63,296 bases of DNA from contig NZ_VCIW01000030.1 in NCBI RefSeq assembly GCF_005765165.1, positions 1-63,296 of the forward strand, given 5' to 3'. A program made the position numbers and the translations under genes. The first letter of the stretch is position 1; the number at the start of each line of letters is the position of its first letter. Shown piece by piece: positions 25,032-33,969 of the stretch. Source of the DNA: Paenibacillus antri. Lineage in GTDB: Bacteria > Bacillota > Bacilli > Paenibacillales > YIM-B00363. The notes under the pieces were generated by a model that was not told the DNA's origin, searched no databases, and saw only the letters and a program-made list of their open reading frames with translations.

Positions 25032-25718
25032 TTAATAATTCCGAATGTTGCCTTCGATTAAATCCATCATCTTGTTGAATTCCGTCAATGCGTGGTTCAC
25101 GTCGCGCTTCGCGATCCCCTCGAACAGCGTGTGATGGAAGATGTAGGTGTCGTCGAACAACCGTTTCTCGCCGAGCGGCTCGACGAAAAATTTCTCGTAC
25201 AGCTCGGAGATCGATTCGAAAACGCTGTGCAGCAGCGGATTGGAGGCGGCTTTGTAGATGTACTGGTGGAACGCGTAATCGATCTCGGAGGTGTCCAAAT
25301 TCCGCCGTTTCCGATCGTCGTAAACTTTCAGACACTCCCGCATCTCCTCGATCGTCTCCGCATCGATTCGCCGGGCCGCCAGCTCCACCGCCTTCCCTTC
25401 CAGCGCTCTGCGAACGTCCAGAATGTGCAGCAGAAACTTCTTCTCGCTCTCGACCTTCACCTTCCCCGCGTACCGGAACGAGCCGGCCTCGGTCGCGTCC
25501 TTGACGAAGATGCCCTTGCCGTTCTCCACCTTGATGATGTCGATCGCTTCCAAGTAACGCAGCCCTTCGCGCAGCGAAGACCGGCCGACGCCCAGCAGCT
25601 TCGTCAGCTCCTCGACGGACGGCAGCTTGTCCCCTTCGCGCAGCTCGTGCTCTTCGATGTACTTCTGAATTTCCTCCGCGACCAGCTCATGCATATGGCG
25701 CTTCTTCACTTTGCGCAA
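25032..25718 (-). CDS. GntR family regulator, FadR/FCD subgroup
   Basis: 228 residues, TTG start at 25718 preceded by GGGAGGGG with 7-base spacing. Winged helix: LVAEEIQKYIEEHELREGDK, then LTKLLGVGRSSLREGLRYLE (recognition helix), and the wing KVENGKGIFVKD. The FCD domain has DYAFHQYIY and FHHTLFEGIAK with metal-type histidines. It lies just upstream of the sugar importer on the same strand and probably controls it through the inverted repeat at 24951. Confidence 0.9.
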   Translation of the reverse strand: MRKVKKRHMHELVAEEIQKYIEEHELREGDKLPSVEELTKLLGVGRSSLREGLRYLEAIDIIKVENGKGIFVKDATEAGSFRYAGKVKVESEKKFLLHILDVRRALEGKAVELAARRIDAETIEEMRECLKVYDDRKRRNLDTSEIDYAFHQYIYKAASNPLLHSVFESISELYEKFFVEPLGEKRLFDDTYIFHHTLFEGIAKRDVNHALTEFNKMMDLIEGNIRNY

Positions 25719-25805
25719 TTCGTATCCCCTCCCTTCTGACTCGCGAGTCGATTTGAGGGAATGGTATTAAAAATCACGCGCCTTGTCAACAACGAAAAAA
25801 CGGAC

Positions 25806-25838
25806 AACGCGGTCCCGCCCTTGCGACGGGACCGCGTT
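25806..25838 (-). terminator. Strong terminator of the DUF4185 operon
   Basis: Perfect 12-bp stem (AACGCGGTCCCG / CGGGACCGCGTT), 9-base loop, followed leftwards by GTCCGTTTTTTCG. Begins 15 bp past the stop at 25854. Confidence 0.85.
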
Positions 25839-25853
25839 CGCTCCTAAAGCCGT

Positions 25854-28823
25854 CTACTCGATCCAACGCATCCGCAGCCAGCGCGGACGGTAGATCGTTC
25901 CGTCGACGTAATGCTGATTGCTGTCCGTCGCGTTCACGTTGTAGCTGATCAGCAGCTCTCCTACGTCGGACAGATGCGGGTGCGCCTTCGCGTTATACGT
26001 GTTCGTGAGCGGATTCATGCCCGGCTCGGGCGCGTAATAGAAGGCGACCGGCGCTTGGAACGGCCCTGTCGGACTGTCGGCGACGCTGTATTCCAACGTG
26101 TTGCTGAGCGAGTCCTTCTCATAGACGAGCACGTATTTGCCGTCCAACGGACCGCCCGCCATGCGCGTGACGCTAAGCTCCGGCGAGACGTTGACGCCGG
26201 GCAGCAGCAGGGCGCTGTCTTCGATGTGGCGCGACCACCCTTTTTCCGAACCGCCCCAAAACCGCCATTCGTTAAACGACTCGAACTTCTCCTCCGGCAC
26301 CCGCGCGACGACCAAGTTCCGTTCGAACGCGTGATCCCGGTAACCGTACACATAGATGTACCCGTCCGGATCCGACGCGCCGGAAGCCGCCGTGTTCGGC
26401 ATGACGCCCGCGCCGTACGTGAACTTCAGCGGCCATTGCCAGCCGGGCACGCCCGGCGCGTAATCGACGACCGTCTCGTAATACAGCGGCGTATCGGATT
26501 GCGTAATGCCGGTCAACGCCGGCCCGCCGACGTTCGGCAGCTTCGCCATCGCTACGCCGACGACCTTGAACTGCCAGCCCGGAGGCTGCGTCGGATCCGG
26601 CGCCATGTTGAGCGGGAACGCGTAGAAGCTGTCCCCGAGCGAGAGCCCGTCTTGCAGCCAGTACCAGTTGCCGGCGGGCGCCGACGAAGATGCGCTGTCG
26701 GCTTCCGCTTCGACGAATCGAAGCAACTCCCCATCAGCCGTATAGAAGCGTACCTGACTGAGTCCGAACGCCGCTTCGCCGCCGGTCGCGCCGCCCCAAT
26801 TGCCGTCGCCGGGCGCCGCGTTCGGCACGATCTTCACGTATCGCGCGGCCGCGCCTCCGAAGTCGACGACGCCGCCCCCCGTCAAGTTCGTCGCGGGGAG
26901 CTTCGGCGAGCCGTCCGCCTTGGCGAATTGGAACGGATAGCCATCCGTCTGCAGCTCCGTATACGCGACGTCGTCCGTCGAATAGTAGATCTTCACGTTC
27001 TTCATACCGCGGTCGACGTACGGCACGTTCGGCTGCGCCGGGTCGTATTGATTATAGTTCCAGATCGGCATCCGACCGAGCGCATACGTTGCGCCCAGAT
27101 CGAACTTGATCCAATGCTCGCCGCCGTCCGCCGCGGACAACCACATCGTATGGCCGTCCTTCTGATTGTCGTGCGCGTCCGTCGGCATCGGCGGCGTTAC
27201 CGCCGTCGGCGCGTTCGGCAGCGCGGGCGGCGACATGCCGAACGCGTTGTTCGCGACGTTGGCCGCGACCGTCCCGACGTAAGCGTAAGGCGTATCCGGT
27301 TCGAAAATGCTGGAGAAATCCTGCCCCGTCCCGTCCGAGCCCCAGAGAAACCGGGCGTTCCGCGGGTCCGGCACGCTGCCTTCCAGCGTCGCGAGCGTAT
27401 TGTTGTAGAAGCCCTGCAGGTCGCGCGCCTTCGTTACCGGATCGACGGAGCCCGTGAACGTGTCGCTGAACAGAAACAGCGTATCCGTCCGGTCCGACGC
27501 CCCTTGCGCATCCACCCCGTTATAGGCGATCGAGAAAATGCCGTCCGACCCCGTCCACCCCTCGGTCCGGGCAAACAGCGACGTCCACTCCGGCGCGGAC
27601 TCCACGATCATCCCCGGCGCGCTGTAAAACCGCGCTTCGGCAAGTCCGAACGCGTCCCCGCCGCCCCAGTTGCCCGGCGCCTCCGCATCCGACGCGGGAT
27701 TCGGCTCGATCCTTACGTAACGCGCGCTCGCGCCGCCGAGGTCGACGGGGCTTCCGTTCGTCAAGTTCGACGCCGCCTCCCGCGCGCCGCCCGATGCGCG
27801 AGCGAACTCAAGCGGCGCTCCGCCATTCGCATAGGTCCAAGCGATGCCGTCGAGCGAATGCTTCACCTTCGCCCAACGAATGCCCCGATCCGCGCTATCC
27901 GTAGCGTTGTAGTTCCAGACATGCAGCTCCCCGACCGGGAACGTGCCGCCGAGATCGAATTCGATCCAATTCGCCGCTCCCGGGGCGTCCGCCGTCGACC
28001 ACATGGCAGCGCCTTCGTTGCCGTGCGTATCCGCGCGGCTTCCGACGCCGGACATGCCGTAGTTGTTGACCGCGTTCTCCGCGAGCGCGTCCGGCCTTTC
28101 GCTGCCGGCTTTCGCGCGCGCGACGGCGATGGAGTCGCCGGCTTCGTCCACGACATTGGCATGGCGATACAGCCTTACCTCGGCGACGCCGTAATGCTTG
28201 TCCTTGTCATTACCCGTGCCCCAGTTGCCGCTTGCGGCGTGCGAGTCGGGCACGATTTTGACGTATCGGGCGGGCGCGCCGGCGAAATCGACCGGGTTCG
28301 TCAGATTGGAGGCTCGCTCGTTCGGGGAGCCGGTCGCCTTTTCCAGCTTGTGTTTCTTCCCCGGGCCGCCCGCCGAGCTCCACCGGACGCCGTCGACCGA
28401 ATACAGAACCTCCGCGTGCTTGACGCCCCACTCGGCTCCGCCCGGCTCGTTATAGTTCCAAATGAGCATCCGCCCGAGCGGCGCGACCGCGCCAAGATCG
28501 AGCTGCAGCCAATTGTCGGCGCCGGGGTACGCGTCCGTCCGCCACATCGTGCCGCTCTCTCCGCCGTGCAGCTCCAGCGGGCCGAAGAAGCCGGACATGC
28601 CCGAGTTGTTCGTCGCGTTCGCGGCTTCGAAGCCCGGCGCCTCGCTCCCGGCCGTCGTCGCGACCGGCTTCAGCAACAGCTGCTCGCCGTATAGGACGCC
28701 CTCGTTGGCGCCAAGCGGGCTTGAGCTTCCGGAAGACGCCGCTCCGGCGCTCGGCAACGCTGCGGATGCCGAGACGCAGAGGGCGAGACCGGCGGTAATC
28801 CATCGTCGGTTGGCGATTCTCAC
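25854..28823 (-). CDS. Large secreted discoidin + DUF4185 protein
   Basis: 989 residues from the GTG at 28823 with GGAAGGGAAGGA ahead; upstream in-frame sequence is the shadow of the esterase gene. A signal peptide (RRWITAGLALCVSASAALPS) predicts export. Two F5/8-type discoidin modules follow (roughly 45-190 and 195-350), each with the pattern MWRTDAYPGADNWLQLDLG / VGELHVWNYN / ARYVRIEP. The rest is a DUF4185 propeller (ILFLFSDTF-like SDTFTGSVDP, YYETVVDYAPGVP, LISYNVNATDSNQHY). A third discoidin-like module (about 480-700) is inserted inside the propeller, where the paralogue at 31316 has only a ~20-residue loop. Probably a glycan-binding or glycan-cleaving surface protein; no catalytic residues can be named. 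It follows the esterase gene by 44 bp. Confidence 0.85.
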   Translation of the reverse strand: MRIANRRWITAGLALCVSASAALPSAGAASSGSSSPLGANEGVLYGEQLLLKPVATTAGSEAPGFEAANATNNSGMSGFFGPLELHGGESGTMWRTDAYPGADNWLQLDLGAVAPLGRMLIWNYNEPGGAEWGVKHAEVLYSVDGVRWSSAGGPGKKHKLEKATGSPNERASNLTNPVDFAGAPARYVKIVPDSHAASGNWGTGNDKDKHYGVAEVRLYRHANVVDEAGDSIAVARAKAGSERPDALAENAVNNYGMSGVGSRADTHGNEGAAMWSTADAPGAANWIEFDLGGTFPVGELHVWNYNATDSADRGIRWAKVKHSLDGIAWTYANGGAPLEFARASGGAREAASNLTNGSPVDLGGASARYVRIEPNPASDAEAPGNWGGGDAFGLAEARFYSAPGMIVESAPEWTSLFARTEGWTGSDGIFSIAYNGVDAQGASDRTDTLFLFSDTFTGSVDPVTKARDLQGFYNNTLATLEGSVPDPRNARFLWGSDGTGQDFSSIFEPDTPYAYVGTVAANVANNAFGMSPPALPNAPTAVTPPMPTDAHDNQKDGHTMWLSAADGGEHWIKFDLGATYALGRMPIWNYNQYDPAQPNVPYVDRGMKNVKIYYSTDDVAYTELQTDGYPFQFAKADGSPKLPATNLTGGGVVDFGGAAARYVKIVPNAAPGDGNWGGATGGEAAFGLSQVRFYTADGELLRFVEAEADSASSSAPAGNWYWLQDGLSLGDSFYAFPLNMAPDPTQPPGWQFKVVGVAMAKLPNVGGPALTGITQSDTPLYYETVVDYAPGVPGWQWPLKFTYGAGVMPNTAASGASDPDGYIYVYGYRDHAFERNLVVARVPEEKFESFNEWRFWGGSEKGWSRHIEDSALLLPGVNVSPELSVTRMAGGPLDGKYVLVYEKDSLSNTLEYSVADSPTGPFQAPVAFYYAPEPGMNPLTNTYNAKAHPHLSDVGELLISYNVNATDSNQHYVDGTIYRPRWLRMRWIE

Positions 28824-28867
28824 ATCGATTCCTTCCCTTCCTGTTCGGATTCGGATAGACGGATCGG

Positions 28868-30379
28868 TTAGTTTTCCGTTAAAAATTCTGACGCGGCTGG
28901 GCTTCCCCTCCCTTCGCGATCCGTCCGGAACGGCGCCGCCGGCAGCCCGAAGCCGTCGGTCAAGTTCGCTTCGGTGAAGTTCGCCCATCCGTAGCGAGCG
29001 GCGATCGGCCGCGGCACCCGGTCGGAGAAGGCGATCACGGCGTCGCCCTCGATGCGCGCCTCCGCCGGGACGTAGACGCGGTCGACGCCGCACAGTTCGA
29101 AGCCGACGAGCGGCGCGCCGTCCCTCGTCGTCAGACGACCGCCGCCGCATCGGAACCGGAGCCGCGCCTCGCCGCGCTCGTTCACCCGCATCTGCTCGAA
29201 GCGCGGCCCTTCGCTATGGACGTCGGATCGGCCGTAGACGCGGGCCAGCGCCAGCCGCGCGAGCCGTTCGCCGACCGGCTTCTTGTCGGCCGGGTGGATG
29301 TCGTCCTTCTCCCCGCAGTCCAAGAGCACCGCCATCGCGACATGCGGCGCGCGCTCCGCGACGATCGCCTGCGACTCGCGCAGCAGCGCCCAAGCGTCTC
29401 CGTCCGGATCGCCGTCGCAGCCGAACGACGGGAGCTGGACGTAGAGGAAGGGCAGCGCGTCGTCTTCCCAGTCCCGCCGCCAATTGCGGATCAACGCTTC
29501 GAGCAGCTTGTCGTACGCCGTCGGGCGATGCGCATCTCCTTCGCCTTGGTAGTAGAGGAAGCCCTTGAGCGTGTACGGGGCCGTACGCTTCAGCATCGTC
29601 TCGTACAATCCGTTCGGGCGCATGAAGCTTCTCGGACTCATCGGCGGCGGCCACGGAACCGGCCCGAGCTCCTCCTTCGTCTTCCCCTGCGATTGCGCCG
29701 CCTCGTACGCCGCGAACGCGTCCTGGAACGCCCGCTCCTCCGCTTCGTACGCTTCCCAATCGAAGTCCTTCGCGATCGCGCGGAACTCGTCCAGGTAGAC
29801 GCGCAGCGCCGGGTCCCGCTCCAGCGTCTCCTCCGCGACCCAGCAGGCGGCCGAGGTCGCGCCCATGTTGCACCCGACGATGCCGATCGCGACGCCCGTC
29901 TCCGCATGGACGCGCTTCGCGAAATGATAGGCGACCGCGGAAAACTCCCCCGCCGTCTCCTGCCCGCTCGCGCGCCACCCGCTCTCCCGCACGACGCCGT
30001 CGTCGTACGCGACCTTCGGCACCTCGTAATACCGAATGAGCGGGCAGCCGCCGGAGATCGCGATCTCCTCCGCCCCGCCGGCGGACGATCGCAGCGGCCA
30101 TTGCATATTCGATTGCCCGCCGGCCAGCCACACGTCGCCGTACCACACATCGTCGAAGACGATCGTTTCGGCGCCTGACCTTGCCGCGAGCCGATAAGGT
30201 CCGCCCGCTTCGTTCGCCGGCAGCGTCGCGCGCCAGCCTCCGCCCGCCGCGACCGCCGTCGCGCGCCGACCGGCGCATTCGACCTCAATGACTTCGCCGT
30301 CGGCCGCCTCGCCCCAGACGGCGACTTCTTTGTCCCGCTGCAGCACCATATGATCGGAAAATATCGGATCGACTCGCAC
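28868..30379 (-). CDS. Sialate O-acetylesterase-like SGNH esterase
   Basis: 503 residues, no signal peptide, so probably cytosolic. Starts VDPIFSDHMVLQRD, typical of the family. The nucleophile motif GQSNMQW (S90) and the Asp-His pair in KDDIHPADKK (D359/H362) are present, with VGCNMGATSAACW around the oxyanion asparagine. Relatives remove O-acetyl groups from sialic acid or plant glycans (xylan, pectin). A cre-like site sits 37 bp upstream (30416-30429), and it is separate from the array-bearing transcript on its right because of a terminator at 30541-30598. It is followed by the secreted discoidin/DUF4185 gene. Confidence 0.88.
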   Translation of the reverse strand: MRVDPIFSDHMVLQRDKEVAVWGEAADGEVIEVECAGRRATAVAAGGGWRATLPANEAGGPYRLAARSGAETIVFDDVWYGDVWLAGGQSNMQWPLRSSAGGAEEIAISGGCPLIRYYEVPKVAYDDGVVRESGWRASGQETAGEFSAVAYHFAKRVHAETGVAIGIVGCNMGATSAACWVAEETLERDPALRVYLDEFRAIAKDFDWEAYEAEERAFQDAFAAYEAAQSQGKTKEELGPVPWPPPMSPRSFMRPNGLYETMLKRTAPYTLKGFLYYQGEGDAHRPTAYDKLLEALIRNWRRDWEDDALPFLYVQLPSFGCDGDPDGDAWALLRESQAIVAERAPHVAMAVLLDCGEKDDIHPADKKPVGERLARLALARVYGRSDVHSEGPRFEQMRVNERGEARLRFRCGGGRLTTRDGAPLVGFELCGVDRVYVPAEARIEGDAVIAFSDRVPRPIAARYGWANFTEANLTDGFGLPAAPFRTDREGRGSPAASEFLTEN

Positions 30380-30415
30380 CCTTGCACCCCTCCCTTGGAT
30401 GGGTTGAACCCTTTA

Positions 30416-30429
30416 TGTATTCGCTTTCA
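30416..30429 (-). promoter_or_regulatory. cre-like site upstream of the esterase
   Basis: Reading leftwards TGAAAGCGAATACA, fitting the CcpA consensus WTGNAANCGNWNNCW with its preceding A. Located 37 bp before the ATG at 30379. Confidence 0.55.
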
Positions 30430-30540
30430 TTTCGATTCAAGTATAGTTCCGTCGCCAGGCCATGTCTAAGGACACCGGCCGGGGGGGAGGTAAGAAGTAT
30501 CTTTTTCTTATCGTAGATAATTTTCTAAGTTAGGTAGCGA

Positions 30541-30598
30541 TACGAAAAATAGAGAACACACTCCCCCTTGGCACAATGCATTCGGGGGAGCAGTGTGT
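30541..30598 (-). terminator. Terminator-like hairpin after repeat array 2
   Basis: Arms ACACACT + CCCCC (30556-30567) and GGGGG + AGTGTGT (30584-30598) separated by a 3-base bulge on one side, 16-base loop, then leftwards TCTCTATTTTTCG. It is the first terminator-like structure after the second DUF4185 gene, placing the whole array within its probable transcript. Confidence 0.6.
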
Positions 30599-30680
30599 CG
30601 GCGGATAGTGGTTCGGGGAAAGCAGTGTGTCGGCGGGCGGCGGTACGGAGATGGGGAGTGCCGAGGGCTGAAATTCCAGC
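30599..30680. other. Spacer between terminator and array 2
   Basis: About 80 bases; contains a second copy of AGCAGTGTGTCGGCGG (near 30620-30636) also seen at 30590-30604. No gene. Confidence 0.35.
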
Positions 30681-31315
30681 AGCGCTCCAAGCGGCCGCCC
30701 AGGGCCCGGTTAGTCGGAGTTTCTCCGACTGCAGCGCCCCAACCGGGCGCCCACACCCGATTAGTCGGAGTTTCTCCGACTGCAGCGCCCTAACCGGGCG
30801 CCCAAGGCCGATTAGTCGGAGTTTCTCCGACTACAGCGCCCCAACCGGGCGCCCAAGGCCGATTAGTCGGAGTTTCTCCGACTACAGCGCCCCAAGCGAC
30901 CGCCCAGGGCCCGGTTAGTCGGAGTTTCTCCGACTGCAGCGCCCCAACCGGGCGCCCAAGGCCGATTAGTCGGAGTTTCTCCGAATGCAGCGCCCCAACC
31001 GGGCGCCCAAGGCCGATTAGTCGGAGTTTCTCCGACTGCAGCGCCCCAACCGGGCGCCCAAGGCCGATTAGTCGGAGTTTCTCCGACTACAGCGTCCCAA
31101 GAGGCCGCCCAGGGCCCGGTTAGTCGGAGTTTCTCCGACTACAGCGCCCCAAGCAGGCGCCCAGGGCCCGGTTAGTCGGAGTTTCTCCGACTGCAGCGCC
31201 CCAAGAGGCCGCCCACACCCGATTAGTCGGAGTTTCTCCGACTGCAGCGCCCCAACAGGGCGCCCAGGGCCCGGTTAGTCGGAGTTTCTCCGATTGCAGC
31301 GCCCCAAGCGGGCGC
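30681..31315. repeat. Tandem 51/52-bp hairpin repeat array 2 (twelve copies)
   Basis: Twelve copies of TAGTCGGAGTTTCTCCGACT, starting at 30711, 30762, 30813, 30864, 30916, 30967, 31018, 31069, 31121, 31173, 31224 and 31276. Each is a perfect 8-bp hairpin with a TTT loop, except slight arm changes in copies 6 and 12. Between them lies a second weaker hairpin GCGCCC-CAACC-GGGCGC in most units. Three linker types occur: CAAGGCCGAT (copies 3,4,6,7,8), CAGGGCCCGGT (1,5,9,10,12; one base longer) and CACACCCGAT (2,11), in a mosaic order that suggests unequal exchange. The right end touches the stop codon of the DUF4185 gene (31316). Confidence 0.95.
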
Positions 31316-32971
31316 CTACTCGATGCGGCGCACGTTCACGAAGCGGGGACGGTAGATGTCCCCATAACGAACGTGATCGTCCATCGACGTCGAGTTGACG
31401 TTGTAGCTGATCAACAGCTCCCCCGGCTTCGACAGGCTCGGATGCGCCTTCGCGTTATACACGTACCGGCCGCCGCCTTCCTTCGCTTCCGGGCAAGCGT
31501 AGAGCGCGATCTCCCCCTCGAACGGGCCGACCGGGCTGTCGCCGAGCTGGATGGCGACGGCCCTCGGCTCGTCGCTCCGCATATACGCGAGCGCGTATCG
31601 GCCGTGTTGCGAGCCGCCCCGCAGCGGCGAGACGCTATACTCCGGCGATGTCTCCGACGATACGGGAGCCGCCTGGGCTGGGTCGAGCGACCAGTCGGAC
31701 CCGTTCCAGAACGTCCATCGCGCGCCATCGAACAGCTGCTCGGGGAGGGCGCGCGCAACGACCGCCCTATGAAGACGATCGTACAGCAGGCCGTACACAT
31801 AGACGTATCCATCCGGATCCGGCACGTTCGATTCTACGGTATGCGGCATGACCGCCGCGCCGTAATACGCCCGATGGCCGGCCGCCGTCGCGCCGTAGAG
31901 CGGCGTATCGAACTGCTCCATCGCGCCGAAATCCGGTCCTTCCGGCGTCATGGGCGCACGGCAGATCGTCACGCCGTGCACCTGGAATTGGAAGCCTTCC
32001 GGCCCGTCCGGATTCGGCCCGACGATCATCGGGAAGCAGTAGAAGCTTCCGCCGACGCATGCGCCGTCCTGCAGCCAATAGTAGGCGCCGTCGACGGTCG
32101 CCGCCTTCGGCGTCGCCGGGACGATCGCGCTGTCCGGCACCGCCGGATCGGCGTCGTTCCACAGAAAGCGAAGACGGTCTACATCCGGCTCGGCGCCGTC
32201 GAGCAGCGCCATCGAATTGTTGATCATCGTCATCGTCAAGCGCCGTCCCGTAGCCGGATCCACCTCGCCGACGAACGTGTCGCCGAACAACAGCAGCGTC
32301 CTTCCGGAGGAGCCGTCGCCGTGGGAATCGCGCCCGTCCAAGGGGATCGAATAGATGCCGTCCGAGCCGGTCCAGCCGGAGGCGCGCCGGAACAGCGCGT
32401 TCCACGCTTCCGCGGGCTCCGCGGCCCAGCCGGTTCCCGCGTAGAAGCGAACCTCGCTTAGCCCGCCGAACCGGTCGTTCGCGTCGTATCCGCCCCAGAA
32501 CCCGTCCGCGCGGAGGTCCGCCGCGATCCGCACGTACCTCGCGAGCTGGTCGCCCCATCGAATCGAAGTTTCCCCCGCTCCCGCGGATGAGCCGTTCGCC
32601 GGAACCAGCTCGTACGGAGCGCCTTCCCCGGCTAACTCGATCCACCGTTCCCCGTCGAGCGAGTGTTCGACGGTAATTCGCCGTAAGCCGCGCTTCCACA
32701 AATCCGGAAACCCGGGCAACGATTGTCGATAGTTCCGCACGCGCATTTCGCCGATCGGGTAGGTAGCCCCAAGATCGAACTCGACCCACACGAAGCCGTC
32801 CCGCTCGTCCGCGACCCAACAAGTTGGCGAACCGGTCTCGGCGATCAGGTTCTCGGCGCGAGCGTTCGGACTCGCCTCCGAGCTCGCCCGGACGCTCGCT
32901 ACGGGAATTCTATCGCCGGTTCGAAGCGGTCGCGAGACCGCTGCGGACGTGTTCGCCGCCGCTGATGCCAT
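31316..32971 (-). CDS. Discoidin + DUF4185 protein (short paralogue)
   Basis: 551 residues from the ATG at 32971, preceded by AAGGAGGGCACCGAT; ATGs further upstream lack support. No signal peptide, so it may stay in the cytosol or leave by another route. One N-terminal discoidin module (VWVEFDLGATYPIGEMRVRN, EHSLDGERWIEL, ARYVRIAADL), then DUF4185 (LLLFGDTFVGEVDPATGR, RFLWNDADPA, YYWLQDGACVGGSFYCFPM, LLISYNVNSTS). It lacks the nested third module of the 25854 paralogue. It follows the ROK gene by 47 bp. The stop codon is immediately followed by the 12-copy hairpin array. Confidence 0.87.
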   Translation of the reverse strand: MASAAANTSAAVSRPLRTGDRIPVASVRASSEASPNARAENLIAETGSPTCWVADERDGFVWVEFDLGATYPIGEMRVRNYRQSLPGFPDLWKRGLRRITVEHSLDGERWIELAGEGAPYELVPANGSSAGAGETSIRWGDQLARYVRIAADLRADGFWGGYDANDRFGGLSEVRFYAGTGWAAEPAEAWNALFRRASGWTGSDGIYSIPLDGRDSHGDGSSGRTLLLFGDTFVGEVDPATGRRLTMTMINNSMALLDGAEPDVDRLRFLWNDADPAVPDSAIVPATPKAATVDGAYYWLQDGACVGGSFYCFPMIVGPNPDGPEGFQFQVHGVTICRAPMTPEGPDFGAMEQFDTPLYGATAAGHRAYYGAAVMPHTVESNVPDPDGYVYVYGLLYDRLHRAVVARALPEQLFDGARWTFWNGSDWSLDPAQAAPVSSETSPEYSVSPLRGGSQHGRYALAYMRSDEPRAVAIQLGDSPVGPFEGEIALYACPEAKEGGGRYVYNAKAHPSLSKPGELLISYNVNSTSMDDHVRYGDIYRPRFVNVRRIE

Positions 32972-33018
32972 ATCGGTGCCCTCCTTCATGTATCGAACGG
33001 TGTGCGAACCGTCCGTCC

Positions 33019-33969
33019 TCACCCGCTCTGCGCGTTCCCCGCCTGCACGTCCGTGAGCAGCTTCGCGACGCCGACGAACGCGCTGAGATTCGCCCGGTCG
33101 CTGTAGCGGACGGCGACGTCCGGGAAGCCGAGCGCCGCGCGGACCTCGTCTTGGAACAAGTCGGCGCTCTTCGCGATCTGCCCGCCCACGACGATGGCGT
33201 CCGGCCGGAACCGCGCGACGAACGGCCGCAGCATCTCGCCGGCCAGAACGCCGAAGCGCCGGAACGTCTCCGCGGCCGCCGCGTCGCCGCCGCGCGCGAG
33301 CTCGGCGAGCTCCTTCACGTCCAGCCCCGGGTCGGCGCCCAGCTCGGCTGCGATCCGGAGGATGCCCCGTTTCGAGATGTAATCGTCCACGATCGATTCG
33401 CGGAAAGGCTCCTTATACAACCACCCGTTCGACGGCACGTCCGGCCGTTCCTTCACCAAGACGCCCCCGTCGATGAACGCCGAGCCGGCCCCCGAGCCGA
33501 GCGTAAGACAGATCGTTCTCTCATAAGCCCTCGCGGCGCCGGACAGCAGCTCGCCGAGCGCGAACAGGTTCGCGTCGTTCTCGAACACGATGGAGAACGG
33601 CGCCGCCATCCGCCGGCGCAGGCCGGCGTTCTGCAGCAGCCGATTCGTCAGCTCCTCGCGGAGATTGACGCCGTAAATATGATCGAATTTACCCAAGCCC
33701 CGAATGTAGCAGACGCCGTTCTCATAATCGAAAGGCCCCGGGAAGGCGAAGCCGATGCCGGACAGCAAATAATGTTTGTCGATAATCTTAGCCGCCTGCT
33801 GCTCGATCACGGACGTCAGATGCCTCAGCAGCGTCTCCTTGTCCTCCTTCGAGCGGGACGGATAAATCATGATCGTATCCATGCGCACGTCGCCGCTTGC
33901 GTTCAGCACCGCGGCTTTGATGAAGACGCCTCCGATGTCGAGGGCGATGGAATATACGTTATGGGTCAC
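33019..33969 (-). CDS. ROK family protein (sugar kinase-like)
   Basis: 316 residues; GTG start whose GTGA overlaps the stop of the permease. N-terminal phosphate-binding ALDIGGVFIKAAV, catalytic-type END in VFENDANLFALGEL, and SGAGSAFIDGGVLV. The zinc signature (H with CxCGxxGCxE) found in most ROK kinases is absent; in its place is SNGWLYKEPFRESIVDDYIS. That raises the chance of a divergent kinase or a non-kinase ROK. There is no helix-turn-helix domain, so it is not a ROK repressor of the usual kind. Co-transcribed with the third sugar importer. Confidence 0.82.
   Translation of the reverse strand: MTHNVYSIALDIGGVFIKAAVLNASGDVRMDTIMIYPSRSKEDKETLLRHLTSVIEQQAAKIIDKHYLLSGIGFAFPGPFDYENGVCYIRGLGKFDHIYGVNLREELTNRLLQNAGLRRRMAAPFSIVFENDANLFALGELLSGAARAYERTICLTLGSGAGSAFIDGGVLVKERPDVPSNGWLYKEPFRESIVDDYISKRGILRIAAELGADPGLDVKELAELARGGDAAAAETFRRFGVLAGEMLRPFVARFRPDAIVVGGQIAKSADLFQDEVRAALGFPDVAVRYSDRANLSAFVGVAKLLTDVQAGNAQSG

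Noticed and set aside
25911-28694. 927-codon open frame on the plus strand opposite the large DUF4185 gene
   Set aside because: Arginine-rich shadow frame typical of high-GC DNA; no ribosome binding site or recognisable domain, while the minus frame has signal peptide and domains.
28824-29150. N-terminal extension of the large discoidin protein into the esterase gene
   Set aside because: Arg-rich shadow of the esterase C-terminus; a GTG with a ribosome binding site and signal peptide lies at 28823.
30681-31315. CRISPR array
   Set aside because: The whole unit is conserved, spacers are not unique, and no cas genes are present.
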